DNA from: an uncultured Clostridia bacterium
Lineage (GTDB): Bacteria; Bacillota; Clostridia; Oscillospirales; Acutalibacteraceae
Reading direction: 5' to 3'
Assembly (NCBI GenBank): GCA_947170465.1
Contig: CAMVTS010000019.1
Span: 1-37,767, forward strand
DNA: 37,767 nucleotides
Part shown: positions 1 to 8,001 of the stretch, piece after piece
Layout: each line of letters begins with the position of its first letter
Position numbering within the stretch: the first letter of the stretch is position 1
The notes under the pieces: generated by a model
Databases searched by the model: none
What the model was told of the DNA's origin: nothing
Seen by the model: only the letters and a program-made list of their open reading frames with translations
Made by a program: the position numbers and the translations under genes

Positions 1-18
1 CGTTTTCATCTCTATTTG

Positions 19-37
19 TGCCGGTGCCGCACCGGCA
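19..37. other. short perfect hairpin just upstream of aroQ
   Basis: Eight bases (TGCCGGTG) are followed by a 3-base loop and their exact reverse complement (CACCGGCA), ending 11 bases before the chosen aroQ start. No T-tract follows, so it does not look like an intrinsic terminator. It could influence translation of aroQ or be the end of structure belonging to an upstream gene outside the window. Its role is unknown. Confidence 0.4.
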
Positions 38-48
38 TGTGGATTAAT

Positions 49-486
49 ATGAAAAAAATACTGGTCCTTCTGGGACCCAATCTCAATATGGTCGGTATTC
101 GCGAAAAGGGCGTTTACGGCGTGGAAACCGCTGCCAGCATTGAGGAACAAATCAAGGAATATGCGATAAAATCCGGTTTTGAAGCAGAGGTATATCAGTC
201 CAATCACGAGGGCGAATTAATCGACCTTATTCACGCTTCCAGAGAGGGCTATTGCGGCGTGATTATCAATGCCGGGGCGCTGACGCACTACAGCTACGCG
301 CTACGTGACGCGATAGCGTGCGTCAATATCCCTTATGTAGAAGTGCACATGTCCAACATCCACGCGCGCGAGGAGTTTCGTCACACATCTGTCATTGCGC
401 CGGTATGTGTAGGACAGATTGCCGGATTCGGCAAAACAAGTTATTTTCTGGCAATTGAAGCGATAAAGGAGCTTTGCAATGACTGA
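49..486 (+). CDS. aroQ: 3-dehydroquinate dehydratase, type II (AroQ)
   Basis: Third step of the shikimate pathway: dehydration of 3-dehydroquinate to 3-dehydroshikimate, in the cytoplasm. The protein has 145 residues, the normal length for the small dodecameric type II enzyme. The N-terminal motif GPNLN (residues 9-13), the catalytic tyrosine Y23 in the mobile loop, the NAGALTHYS-type segment, and the C-terminal EVHMSN...HAREEFRHTS motif carrying the catalytic histidine are all visible. I chose the ATG at 49 because it gives the family's usual MKK-I-L-V-L-L start; in-frame starts at 16 (TTG) and 37 (ATG) would only add non-conserved residues. No clear Shine-Dalgarno precedes it. The stop overlaps the next gene by 8 bases, and the order aroQ, M24 peptidase, efp matches yqhS-yqhT-efp of Bacillus. 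Confidence 0.95.
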   Translation: MKKILVLLGPNLNMVGIREKGVYGVETAASIEEQIKEYAIKSGFEAEVYQSNHEGELIDLIHASREGYCGVIINAGALTHYSYALRDAIACVNIPYVEVHMSNIHAREEFRHTSVIAPVCVGQIAGFGKTSYFLAIEAIKELCND

Positions 487-1567
487 TTACTATCAAAAAA
501 GAATTGATTCCCTAAAAACCGCCATCAACAGCGTCGATGAAGCACTGTTGATTACAAACGAGGTGAATATCGGCTATTTTACCGGTTTCTTTCACAGTGA
601 AGGCGCGCTGCTGGTAACGCAGGACAAGACTTGGTTGCTGGTCGATTTCCGATATCACGAGGCAGCGCAGAAGAAATCCCATGCCTGCGAAGTAATCTGC
701 TTCCAACGGCTCAGCGATGAGCTGATAAAACTGATGAAAGAGGTACAGATTGCTTCTTTGCGTATCGAAATTGCTTACTTGTCCGTTGAACGTTATCTCT
801 TCTTCAAAAAGAAGTTTGCAGAAGAGGGAATAGAGGTTTTGACGGACAATGCGCTGGATGAAAAAATCGCTTCTCTGCGCATCATCAAGGATGAAACCGA
901 GATTGAGAAGCTGCGTAAGGCGCAGCAAATTGCGGAAAAAGCTTATCTGGAGCTGCTCAACGACGTCAAGCCCGGTATCACGGAGCGTATGCTCGCCGCA
1001 AAAATGGAATTCCTCATGAAAAACTACGGCGCTGAGGATAAATCCTTTGATTTAATCACCATCACCGGCAAAAAGACTTCGTTACCTCACGGTGTTCCGA
1101 GCGACGACGTTGTCAGAGAAGGTGATTTTGTCACCTTTGATTTTGGCGCTATCTATGAGGGTTATCACAGCGACACCACCAGAACCGTCGCAGTCGGACA
1201 CGCAGACGATGATATGCAGAAAATCTATCAGATTGTTCTGGAAGCGCAGTTAAAAGCGCTCACGGTAGTGAAAGCAGGCGTTGCTGCAAGCGAAGTTGAT
1301 AAAACTGCCCGTGACATCATTACTTCCGCCGGTTACGGCAAATATTTCGGACATTCCACCGGTCACGGCGTCGGTCTGGATATTCATGAGAATCCTGCTG
1401 TTTCCACCAGAAGCGAAGCCATTCTGCAGGCAGGAATGATTATCACCGATGAACCCGGCATCTATCTTCCAAATCAGTTCGGTGTGAGAATTGAAGATAT
1501 GCTCTGCGTGACAGAATCAGGCTATGAGAATTTTGTCACGCTGCCAAAAGAGCTTATTATATTATAA
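479..1567 (+). CDS. M24-family Xaa-Pro peptidase
   Basis: Metal-dependent aminopeptidase or dipeptidase that removes residues before proline. It has 362 residues: an N-terminal creatinase-like domain (about 1-130) and a C-terminal pita-bread catalytic domain. The five expected metal ligands are present: D221 and D232 in the DFGAIYEGYHSD segment, H296 in TGHGVGL, E325 in TDEPG and E339 in RIED. It is the counterpart of Bacillus YqhT, between aroQ and efp. An obvious idea is recycling of proline-containing peptides, but the link to EF-P, which relieves stalling at proline runs, is only suggestive. The start ATG lies inside aroQ, implying translational coupling. Substrate range (PepQ-like or PepP-like) cannot be read from the sequence. 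Confidence 0.93.
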   Translation: MTDYYQKRIDSLKTAINSVDEALLITNEVNIGYFTGFFHSEGALLVTQDKTWLLVDFRYHEAAQKKSHACEVICFQRLSDELIKLMKEVQIASLRIEIAYLSVERYLFFKKKFAEEGIEVLTDNALDEKIASLRIIKDETEIEKLRKAQQIAEKAYLELLNDVKPGITERMLAAKMEFLMKNYGAEDKSFDLITITGKKTSLPHGVPSDDVVREGDFVTFDFGAIYEGYHSDTTRTVAVGHADDDMQKIYQIVLEAQLKALTVVKAGVAASEVDKTARDIITSAGYGKYFGHSTGHGVGLDIHENPAVSTRSEAILQAGMIITDEPGIYLPNQFGVRIEDMLCVTESGYENFVTLPKELIIL

Positions 1568-1589
1568 TCATTATAATCTGCAAAAACAC

Positions 1590-1618
1590 TTGCTTTTTTC
1601 GGCAGAATTAGGTATAAT
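1590..1618 (+). promoter_or_regulatory. sigma-A promoter of efp
   Basis: TTGCTT at 1590-1595, a 17-base spacer, and a perfect TATAAT at 1613-1618. The expected start of transcription is near 1625, giving a leader of about 50 bases before efp. The -35 box is preceded by an A-rich stretch similar to that of the rplS and gdhA promoters. Confidence 0.8.
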
Positions 1619-1676
1619 GATAAACAAAGACCTACAGCACCTCTTGCTGTATGATAAAACTTAGGAGGTAATAACA

Positions 1677-2234
1677 ATGATTTCAGCAGGTGATTTCAGA
1701 AACGGCGTTACTTTTGAGATGGATGGACAAGTAGTTTCCATCATCGAATTCCAGCACGTAAAGCCCGGTAAAGGCGCCGCGTTTGTAAGAACTAAAATCA
1801 GAAACGTCATCACTGGCGCTGTTGTTGAAAAGACTTTCAATCCCAACGACAAGTATCCCACCGCCTACATTGAGAGAAAGGATATGGAGTACAGCTACTC
1901 TGACGGCGATCTCTACTACTTCATGGATACCGAAACCTGGGAGCAGCTCCCCATCAACAAGAGCGTCCTCGGTGACAACTTCAAATTTGTGAAAGAGAAC
2001 ATGGTTTGCAAGGTGCTCTCCTACAAGGGCAATGTATTTGGCGTAGAGCCGCCTAACTTTGTTGAGCTTGTTGTCACCAAAACCGATCCCGGTTTCAAGG
2101 GTGATACCGCTACCAATGCTACCAAGCCCGCTATTCTTGAGACCGGCGCAGAGATTAAGGTGCCGCTGTTCATCGACGAGGGCGAAACCATTCAGATTGA
2201 TACCAGAACCGGCGAGTACATGGGCAGAGCTTAA
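1677..2234 (+). CDS. efp: elongation factor P
   Basis: Binds between the P and E sites of stalled ribosomes and promotes peptide bond formation at consecutive prolines. It has 185 residues, the standard length, with the KOW-like N-terminal domain followed by two OB domains. The tip loop reads KPGKGAAF with lysine K32 at the position that is modified in many bacteria. No EpmA or EpmB homologue is in this window, so modification cannot be judged. The start is fixed by AGGAGGT 9 bases upstream. The gene has its own promoter and is followed after 17 bases by the zinc-ribbon gene, probably as a two-gene transcript ending at the terminator at 2746. Confidence 0.97.
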   Translation: MISAGDFRNGVTFEMDGQVVSIIEFQHVKPGKGAAFVRTKIRNVITGAVVEKTFNPNDKYPTAYIERKDMEYSYSDGDLYYFMDTETWEQLPINKSVLGDNFKFVKENMVCKVLSYKGNVFGVEPPNFVELVVTKTDPGFKGDTATNATKPAILETGAEIKVPLFIDEGETIQIDTRTGEYMGRA

Positions 2235-2251
2235 GCGTATAGGTGACAAAT

Positions 2252-2731
2252 ATGAACATTACTGAAAAAATTGCTTACATCAAAGGCCTCACCGAAGGTC
2301 TCAGTCTTGACGCCAGCAAGCCGGAAGTCAAGGTTATCAACGCCATCATTGATGTTCTTGAGGATATCGCGTATGACCTTACTGATGTTGAGGAGCTGTA
2401 CGATGAACTCAGCGAGCAGGTCGACGAAATTGACCAGGATCTTGCAGACGTTGAGGACGAGCTCTTTGACGATGAATGCTGCGATGAAGATGATGACGAC
2501 TGCGGCTGCGAAGATTGCGCAGACGAAGAGGATATGCCCTTTTACGAGGTAACCTGCGGCGCATGCGGTCAGAAGCTGAATGTTTCTGAGGACGTACTTG
2601 TAGAAGGCGAAATTGAGTGTCCCAATTGCGGCGAACTGCTTGAGTTTGATTTCTCCGGTCTGTTTGACGAGGAAGATAATTGCGACAAAGACTGCGACTG
2701 CTGCGACGCCGATTGCGACGAAAAAAAATAA
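2252..2731 (+). CDS. acidic cysteine-rich zinc-ribbon protein (CD1247-like)
   Basis: A 159-residue protein of unknown function. Residues 1-70 are predicted helical and acidic, opening with MNITEKIAYIKGL. Residues 76-95 form an Asp/Glu/Cys-rich linker. Residues 100-132 form a clear zinc ribbon with C102-x2-C105 and C123-x2-C126. A second Asp/Cys-rich tail holds five cysteines (144-155). There are 14 cysteines in all. The architecture resembles a clostridial protein family I know as CD1247-type; no function is established for it. The ATG at 2252 was chosen because AGGTGA lies 5 bases upstream; an in-frame GTG at 2243 overlaps that ribosome binding site. It is probably co-transcribed with efp. 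A metal-binding or ribosome/RNA polymerase-associated role would be speculation. Confidence 0.85.
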   Translation: MNITEKIAYIKGLTEGLSLDASKPEVKVINAIIDVLEDIAYDLTDVEELYDELSEQVDEIDQDLADVEDELFDDECCDEDDDDCGCEDCADEEDMPFYEVTCGACGQKLNVSEDVLVEGEIECPNCGELLEFDFSGLFDEEDNCDKDCDCCDADCDEKK

Positions 2732-2745
2732 TTTTCACATGAATG

Positions 2746-2780
2746 ACACCCTTCGTATATGATGTACGAGGGGTGTTTTT
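2746..2780 (+). terminator. intrinsic terminator after the efp/zinc-ribbon pair
   Basis: A 12-base-pair stem (left arm 2746-2757, right arm 2765-2776, one G-T pair) with a 7-base loop is followed by a run of T ending at 2780. The next gene starts at 2781, so the right arm (GAGGGG, 2768-2773) also serves as the only visible ribosome binding site of yunB. Confidence 0.85.
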
Positions 2781-3431
2781 GTGTTATATCGAAAAAGATA
2801 TAAGCGTTGGCGCTTTAAGAAACGCTATTTTATTATTCTTGTCACTGTAGTACTGATAGGGTATTGTATTCATGGTTTTGAGTCAAAAATCAGCACGTTT
2901 TCAAAATCCTATGTGCCTTCTTTTGCGAGGAGAAGCGCCACGGAAGCAATCAATGACGCGGTATTGCAAAAGCTGGATGAATTAGGGCTCGGTTACGCCG
3001 ATTTAGCGACGCTGAAATACGGTTCATCAGGAGATGTCAAGGCGATTGAAACAAATTCTGCAACGATTAACCAACTGAAAGCCACTGTCACCAGAGTAGC
3101 TCAGGATGAACTGACAAAAATTAAGCACAGTGCCATTAAGATACCGTTGGGCGCCTTTACCGGATTGAGCCTGATTGCCAATTATGGACCTGATATCAAA
3201 CTGACCTACTGTATGACCGGCAGCTTCAATTCCCGTCTGGAAAGCGTGTTCGAAAGCGCCGGTATCAATAATACGATTCATCATATTCGCCTAATAGTTT
3301 CTGCGGAGATTGTAACGGCTTCTGTCGATTATGAGGATACAATGTCTTTTGAAACTGACTTCGAGATTGCACAGACGGTCTTTACAGGAGATGTTCCCAC
3401 AATATATGGTAGAAATTCCTCGGTATATTAA
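2781..3431 (+). CDS. yunB: sporulation protein YunB
   Basis: A 216-residue membrane-anchored protein of the YunB family, which in Bacillus is made in the mother cell under sigma-E and is needed for normal sporulation; its biochemical role is not known. Residues 1-15 are strongly basic, one membrane segment covers about 16-31, and the rest is an extracytoplasmic domain with the family's I-P-L-G-A-F-T-G-L segment near residue 123. The GTG start at 2781 is the only position that yields the basic N-terminus before the membrane segment. GAGGGG 7 bases upstream is part of the preceding terminator hairpin. No convincing sigma-E promoter could be identified. The gene shows that the organism belongs to a spore-forming lineage, not that it forms spores. 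Confidence 0.88.
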   Translation: MLYRKRYKRWRFKKRYFIILVTVVLIGYCIHGFESKISTFSKSYVPSFARRSATEAINDAVLQKLDELGLGYADLATLKYGSSGDVKAIETNSATINQLKATVTRVAQDELTKIKHSAIKIPLGAFTGLSLIANYGPDIKLTYCMTGSFNSRLESVFESAGINNTIHHIRLIVSAEIVTASVDYEDTMSFETDFEIAQTVFTGDVPTIYGRNSSVY

Positions 3432-3462
3432 CGAAATACCCCATTTTTTGGAAAGAAAAATA

Positions 3463-3491
3463 TTGAAATTGATTTCGACTTGTGATATACT
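3463..3491 (+). promoter_or_regulatory. sigma-A promoter of the miaB operon
   Basis: TTGAAA at 3463-3468, a 17-base spacer and TATACT at 3486-3491. The expected transcript starts near 3498, 31 bases before the TTG start of miaB. It is the first promoter before the miaB-mutS-mutL-miaA run. Confidence 0.72.
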
Positions 3492-3528
3492 TAATGAGTT
3501 AATATATAATAGGACAGGAGGCGTTTGT

Positions 3529-4941
3529 TTGGCTCAACCTGTTATTGTTGCCGATCAACTGTCTGAAAAGCAGTCAGAGTATATGCAGCTGATTGCTGAA
3601 ATTATGGAAATACGCAAGCGCGGTGAAAAACCGCTTGCTTACATACGTACCTACGGCTGTCAGCAAAATGTTGCCGACAGTGAAAAAATAAAGGGAATGC
3701 TGGTAAAATCCGGTTTTGATTTTGTCGACGCACCTGATGATGCGGACTTCATTTTATTCAATACCTGCGCTGTTCGTGAGCACGCCGAGGACAGGGTATT
3801 CGGCAATGTCGGCGCGCTTAAAAATCTAAAAAGAAAGCATCCGCAGATTCTCATTGCACTTTGCGGCTGTATGATGGAACAAGAGCATATCGCCAAACGC
3901 ATTTATAACAGCTTTCCGTTTGTCGGTCTGGTATTCGGTACCCATTCGCTGCACCATTTTCCGGAGCTGATGTACAATTCTCTTGTCAACGGCAAGCGGA
4001 TATTTGAGCGCGGAAATGACGATAATAAACTCTATGAGGGCATTCCAGTCAGGCGTGACGGTGTCTTCAAGGGTTGGCTGCCGATTATGTACGGCTGCAA
4101 CAATTTCTGCACCTATTGTATTGTACCCTATGTCCGCGGCAGAGAACGCAGCAGAGAAAAGGGTGTTATTCTTTCCGAAGCCCGTGAAATGATTCACAGT
4201 GGTTACAAGGATATTACTTTACTCGGTCAAAACGTCAATTCCTATGGTAAAACGCTTTCGGAACCTGTAAGTTTTGCTTCCTTGCTTTCCGAGATTGACA
4301 GCATTGAAGGCGACTACTGGCTGCGCTTCATGACCTCTCATCCCAAGGATTGTTCCAGAGAGCTGATTGACACGATTGCGCTGGGAACACACATCAGCAA
4401 ACACCTGCACTTACCGTTCCAGAGCGGCTCCGACCGGATTCTCAAACTGATGAACCGTCACTATGACCGCAAAAAATATATGGAGACTATTGAATACGCC
4501 AAAAAGCAAATTGACGGCGTGTCCTTAACAAGCGATATTATTGTAGGTTTTCCGGGTGAAACCTACGAGGATTTCAAAGAAACCCTATCCTTAATTCGCG
4601 AAGTGGCGTTTACCTCTCTGTTTACCTTTATCTATTCGCCGCGTGTCGGTACGCCTGCGGCGTCGATGGACGACCCGATTTCAGCTGAAGAAAAAGGAGA
4701 ATGGTTCCGTGAACTGCTCGCCGTTCAGGAAGAAATCGCCGCAAAGCGTTGTTCTTCCATGGTCGGTTCGACTGAGCGTGTCCTCGTTGAAGAAGTTAAA
4801 GAAAAAACCGGAGAGTTAAACGCCCGTACAAGCGGCAATATCATTGTTGAGCTGACAGGCGACAAAAGTTTAACCGGCACATTCCAGAATGTAAAAATCA
4901 CACAAGCCCGCAACTGGATTTTGAAGGGTGAAATCATATAA
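3529..4941 (+). CDS. miaB: tRNA-2-methylthio-N6-dimethylallyladenosine synthase MiaB
   Basis: Radical-SAM methylthiotransferase that converts i6A37 to ms2i6A37 in tRNAs reading codons that begin with U. It has 470 residues from a TTG start; the choice is set by CAGGAGG ending 7 bases upstream. The N-terminal UPF0004 domain carries three cluster cysteines, C44, C80 and C114. The radical-SAM cluster is C190-x3-C194-x2-C197. The C-terminal TRAM RNA-binding domain spans roughly 400-468. miaA, which makes the i6A substrate, lies about 5 kb downstream in the same run, so both steps of A37 modification sit with mismatch repair genes, as in Bacillus (ymcB-ymcA-cotE-mutS-mutL). Confidence 0.96.
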   Translation: MAQPVIVADQLSEKQSEYMQLIAEIMEIRKRGEKPLAYIRTYGCQQNVADSEKIKGMLVKSGFDFVDAPDDADFILFNTCAVREHAEDRVFGNVGALKNLKRKHPQILIALCGCMMEQEHIAKRIYNSFPFVGLVFGTHSLHHFPELMYNSLVNGKRIFERGNDDNKLYEGIPVRRDGVFKGWLPIMYGCNNFCTYCIVPYVRGRERSREKGVILSEAREMIHSGYKDITLLGQNVNSYGKTLSEPVSFASLLSEIDSIEGDYWLRFMTSHPKDCSRELIDTIALGTHISKHLHLPFQSGSDRILKLMNRHYDRKKYMETIEYAKKQIDGVSLTSDIIVGFPGETYEDFKETLSLIREVAFTSLFTFIYSPRVGTPAASMDDPISAEEKGEWFRELLAVQEEIAAKRCSSMVGSTERVLVEEVKEKTGELNARTSGNIIVELTGDKSLTGTFQNVKITQARNWILKGEII

Positions 4942-4955
4942 AAGGAGTCATCGAA

Positions 4956-5360
4956 ATGGATGTAATTACACTTGCAAGAGAATTAGGAAGAGCTATTCAA
5001 AAGGAAGAAAGCTATCTTCATCTGCACGACGTACAGGCAACCGCGGACGCGGACGCAGAGCTGCAGGATTTAATCGGACAATTTAACCTCAAAAGACTTG
5101 CCATCAATGAAGAAGCCGGCAAAAAAGAAAGAGATCAGGACAAGCTGACCACCCTGAATAAGGAAATGCGTGAGGTTTACTCCAAAATCATGTCCAATGA
5201 AAACATGATTGCCTATAATGAAGCCAAGCAGGAATATGACAAGGTTGCCAACCGTGTGCTGGCAATTGTTCAGCAGAGCATTGACGGCACCGATCCGGAA
5301 GTTGCCGATTATGCCGAAAACTGCACCGGCAGCTGCAGCACCTGCGGCGGATGCGGCTGA
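4956..5360 (+). CDS. YlbF/YmcA-family protein with a cysteine tail
   Basis: A 134-residue, mostly helical protein of the YlbF/YmcA (DUF964) family. In Bacillus, YlbF, YmcA and YaaT form the Ric (Y) complex, which carries iron-sulfur clusters and affects RNase Y processing, sporulation and biofilm formation. The last residues hold C123, C127, C130 and C133 (spacing x3, x2, x2), suited to binding a cluster or metal. The position between miaB and mutS equals that of ymcA; whether it acts as YmcA or YlbF, or alone, cannot be decided here. AAAGGAG precedes the ATG with good spacing, and the gene is 14 bases from miaB. The cotE gene that follows ymcA in Bacillus is absent. Confidence 0.88.
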   Translation: MDVITLARELGRAIQKEESYLHLHDVQATADADAELQDLIGQFNLKRLAINEEAGKKERDQDKLTTLNKEMREVYSKIMSNENMIAYNEAKQEYDKVANRVLAIVQQSIDGTDPEVADYAENCTGSCSTCGGCG

Positions 5361-5394
5361 TTAACTGAAAAAGATTACCAGGGAGTGTGAGAAC

Positions 5395-7986
5395 ATGGCG
5401 GAGCTTTCTCCGATGATGAAGCAGTATTTTGAAATTAAAGAAGCGAACAAAGACAGCATCCTGTTTTATCGTCTGGGAGATTTCTATGAGATGTTCTACG
5501 ATGACGCCATTCTCGCATCCCGTGAGCTTGAGCTAACACTCACCGGCAGAGATTGCGGACAGGAGGAACGCGCACCGATGTGCGGTGTTCCGTTCCATAG
5601 CTGTGAAGGTTACATAGCTAGGCTGGTTGCCAAGGGCTACAAAGTCGCTATCTGCGAGCAGACAGAGGATCCAAAAGCTGCTAAAGGACTGGTCAGGCGT
5701 GAAATCATCCGTGTGATTACACCCGGTACCGTTATGGAGCAGAGTATGCTCGATGAAAGCCGCAACAATTACATCTGCTGTATGTTTGCACTGGAAAAGC
5801 ATATCGGATTGTGCTTTTGCGATATTTCCACAGGAGAATTATACGCAACGGAAATCAGCGGGAAGGATTACTATAACATTTTGATTAATCAGCTTTCCGG
5901 CTATAGTCCGCGCGAAATTCTTCTGGGAGGCGATATTGTTAGAATCAAGGCGCTGCCTGAGTTCATCAAATCCAAGCTCTCCGCAGGTGTGGAGATGCTG
6001 GAGGATGAGAAGTTCGGCGACGCGCTATGTTACCGCACGGTTCAGCAGCAATTCAGCGAGGACGAATTTAAGCAGCTTTCTGACAAGACGATACTTCTTT
6101 GTGCAGTTGGTGCGCTGATTAATTATCTTAAAGAAACGCAGATGAGCGGTCTTGAGCGCATCAACCATATTGAACTTTATAGCGAAGCGCAGTATATGCG
6201 CCTTGATTTCAATACCCAGCGCAATCTGGAATTGACGCAAACCATGCTTACCAAAGAAAAGCGCGGTTCTCTGCTCTGGGTGATAGATAAGACAAAGACG
6301 GCGATGGGAAAGCGTTTGATGCGTTCATGGCTTGAACATCCGCTGTTGAACATCTCCAAAATCAACAACCGCCAGAGTGCTGTGGAGGAGCTTGTCAACG
6401 ATACCGTCTGCCGTCTGGAAATCACGGAAACGCTCACCGGCATTTACGATATTGAACGTCTGATGACAAAAATTGTCTATGGTTCAGCGAATGCCCGTGA
6501 TTTGCGTTCACTATGCTCCGCAATTAAGGATTTGCCAAATATCGCCGGATTAATCGAAAATTGTCATTCCTCACACATGAGAATGATTTATAAAAATATG
6601 GATTTGCTGGAGGATATTCATACACTGATAGACAACGCGATTGTAGACGATCCGCCGTTTACTATCCGAGAAGGCGGCATGATTCGCCAAGGCTTCAATG
6701 AGGAACTGGATGTTATCAACGGCGACATGAATAATTCCAAGGATATTCTTGCGCAAATTGAAGCACAGGAAAGAGAAAAAACCGGTATTCCAAAACTTCG
6801 CGTCGGTTACAATAAGGTTTACGGCTATTATATCGAGGTCACCAATTCTTACAAAAATATGGTGCCCGATTCCTATATTCGCAAACAGACCTTAACAGGC
6901 AGTGAGCGATATATCACACCCGACCTCAAAGAACTGGAGGGCAGGATACTGGGCGCAAAAGACCGCGCTGTCTCTTTGGAGTATGCTTTATTTGATCAGG
7001 TGCGCACCACTGTTGCCGATAATTTGGATCGCATCCAGAAAACCGCAAAGGCGATTGCTGCCCTTGACGTCATTACTTCTCTGGCAAATGTTGCTTCCGA
7101 TAACCGCTACATACGTCCGGAGGTTAATCAATCCACCGCGATTGTCATTAAGGATTCCCGCCATCCGGTTGTCGAAACGCTGTTGAAAAACGCGTCCTTT
7201 GTACCGAACGACGTACAGCTCGACAATAAAGGCGACCGCGTGGCAATTATCACCGGTCCGAATATGGCGGGTAAATCCACCTATATGCGTCAGATTGCAC
7301 TGATAGTCCTGTTAGCGCAGATTGGCAGCTTTGTTCCGGCAACCTCCGCGAGAATCGGTATTGTTGACGCTATTTTCACACGCGTCGGCGCTTCTGATGA
7401 CTTAGCGTCAGGCCAGTCCACCTTTATGGTTGAGATGAATGAAGTAGCAAATATCGTCAAAAATGCCACTTCCAAGAGTTTGTTGATTCTGGACGAAATC
7501 GGCAGAGGCACCTCGACCTTTGACGGCATGAGCATTGCCAGAGCGGTGTTAGAGTATTGTGCCGACAAAAAGAAGCTTGGCGCCAAGACGCTGTTTGCCA
7601 CGCATTACCACGAACTCAGTGTCATGGAGCAGCTGATGGAAGGCGTGAAGAATTACAGCATTGCCGTCAAGAAGCGCGGTGATGATATCACCTTCCTGCG
7701 CAGAATTGTTCCCGGCGGTGCTGACGACAGCTATGGTATTGAGGTAGCCAAGCTCGCTGGTGTTCCCAATTCCATCATCAACCGCGCAAAGGAAATTCTT
7801 GCCGATTTGGAAAGCGGCAAAGCGGAAACCATTGTCGAAAAAGTCACGGTTGACGAGGACACGCAGTTATCCCTGATGGGTGTCGCGAGTAGTCCTGTCA
7901 TTGACCGTATAAAATCCGTTGATTTGAATACACTCACGCCGATTGAGGCGATGAATTTACTATATGAACTCAAAAATATGATTTAA
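5395..7986 (+). CDS. mutS: DNA mismatch repair protein MutS
   Basis: Recognises base mismatches and small loops and recruits MutL. It has 863 residues, the full length for a MutS1. The mismatch-wedging motif with F30 and E32 lies in LGDFYEMF. The connector, lever and clamp regions follow, then the ATPase domain with Walker A GPNMAGKST (621-629), DEIGRGTSTFDG as Walker B with the following loop, and the conserved THYHEL segment. The C-terminus (about 800-863) holds the helix-turn-helix dimerisation part. GGGAGTG precedes the ATG. mutL starts 15 bases downstream, consistent with one operon. Confidence 0.98.
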   Translation: MAELSPMMKQYFEIKEANKDSILFYRLGDFYEMFYDDAILASRELELTLTGRDCGQEERAPMCGVPFHSCEGYIARLVAKGYKVAICEQTEDPKAAKGLVRREIIRVITPGTVMEQSMLDESRNNYICCMFALEKHIGLCFCDISTGELYATEISGKDYYNILINQLSGYSPREILLGGDIVRIKALPEFIKSKLSAGVEMLEDEKFGDALCYRTVQQQFSEDEFKQLSDKTILLCAVGALINYLKETQMSGLERINHIELYSEAQYMRLDFNTQRNLELTQTMLTKEKRGSLLWVIDKTKTAMGKRLMRSWLEHPLLNISKINNRQSAVEELVNDTVCRLEITETLTGIYDIERLMTKIVYGSANARDLRSLCSAIKDLPNIAGLIENCHSSHMRMIYKNMDLLEDIHTLIDNAIVDDPPFTIREGGMIRQGFNEELDVINGDMNNSKDILAQIEAQEREKTGIPKLRVGYNKVYGYYIEVTNSYKNMVPDSYIRKQTLTGSERYITPDLKELEGRILGAKDRAVSLEYALFDQVRTTVADNLDRIQKTAKAIAALDVITSLANVASDNRYIRPEVNQSTAIVIKDSRHPVVETLLKNASFVPNDVQLDNKGDRVAIITGPNMAGKSTYMRQIALIVLLAQIGSFVPATSARIGIVDAIFTRVGASDDLASGQSTFMVEMNEVANIVKNATSKSLLILDEIGRGTSTFDGMSIARAVLEYCADKKKLGAKTLFATHYHELSVMEQLMEGVKNYSIAVKKRGDDITFLRRIVPGGADDSYGIEVAKLAGVPNSIINRAKEILADLESGKAETIVEKVTVDEDTQLSLMGVASSPVIDRIKSVDLNTLTPIEAMNLLYELKNMI

Positions 7987-8001
7987 CAAGGAGGTGACAG
8001 C

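Noticed and set aside
2754..2763. Possible sigma-E -10 element for yunB inside the terminator loop
   Set aside because: The bases resemble a sigma-E -10 only loosely and no matching -35 lies 14-15 bases upstream.
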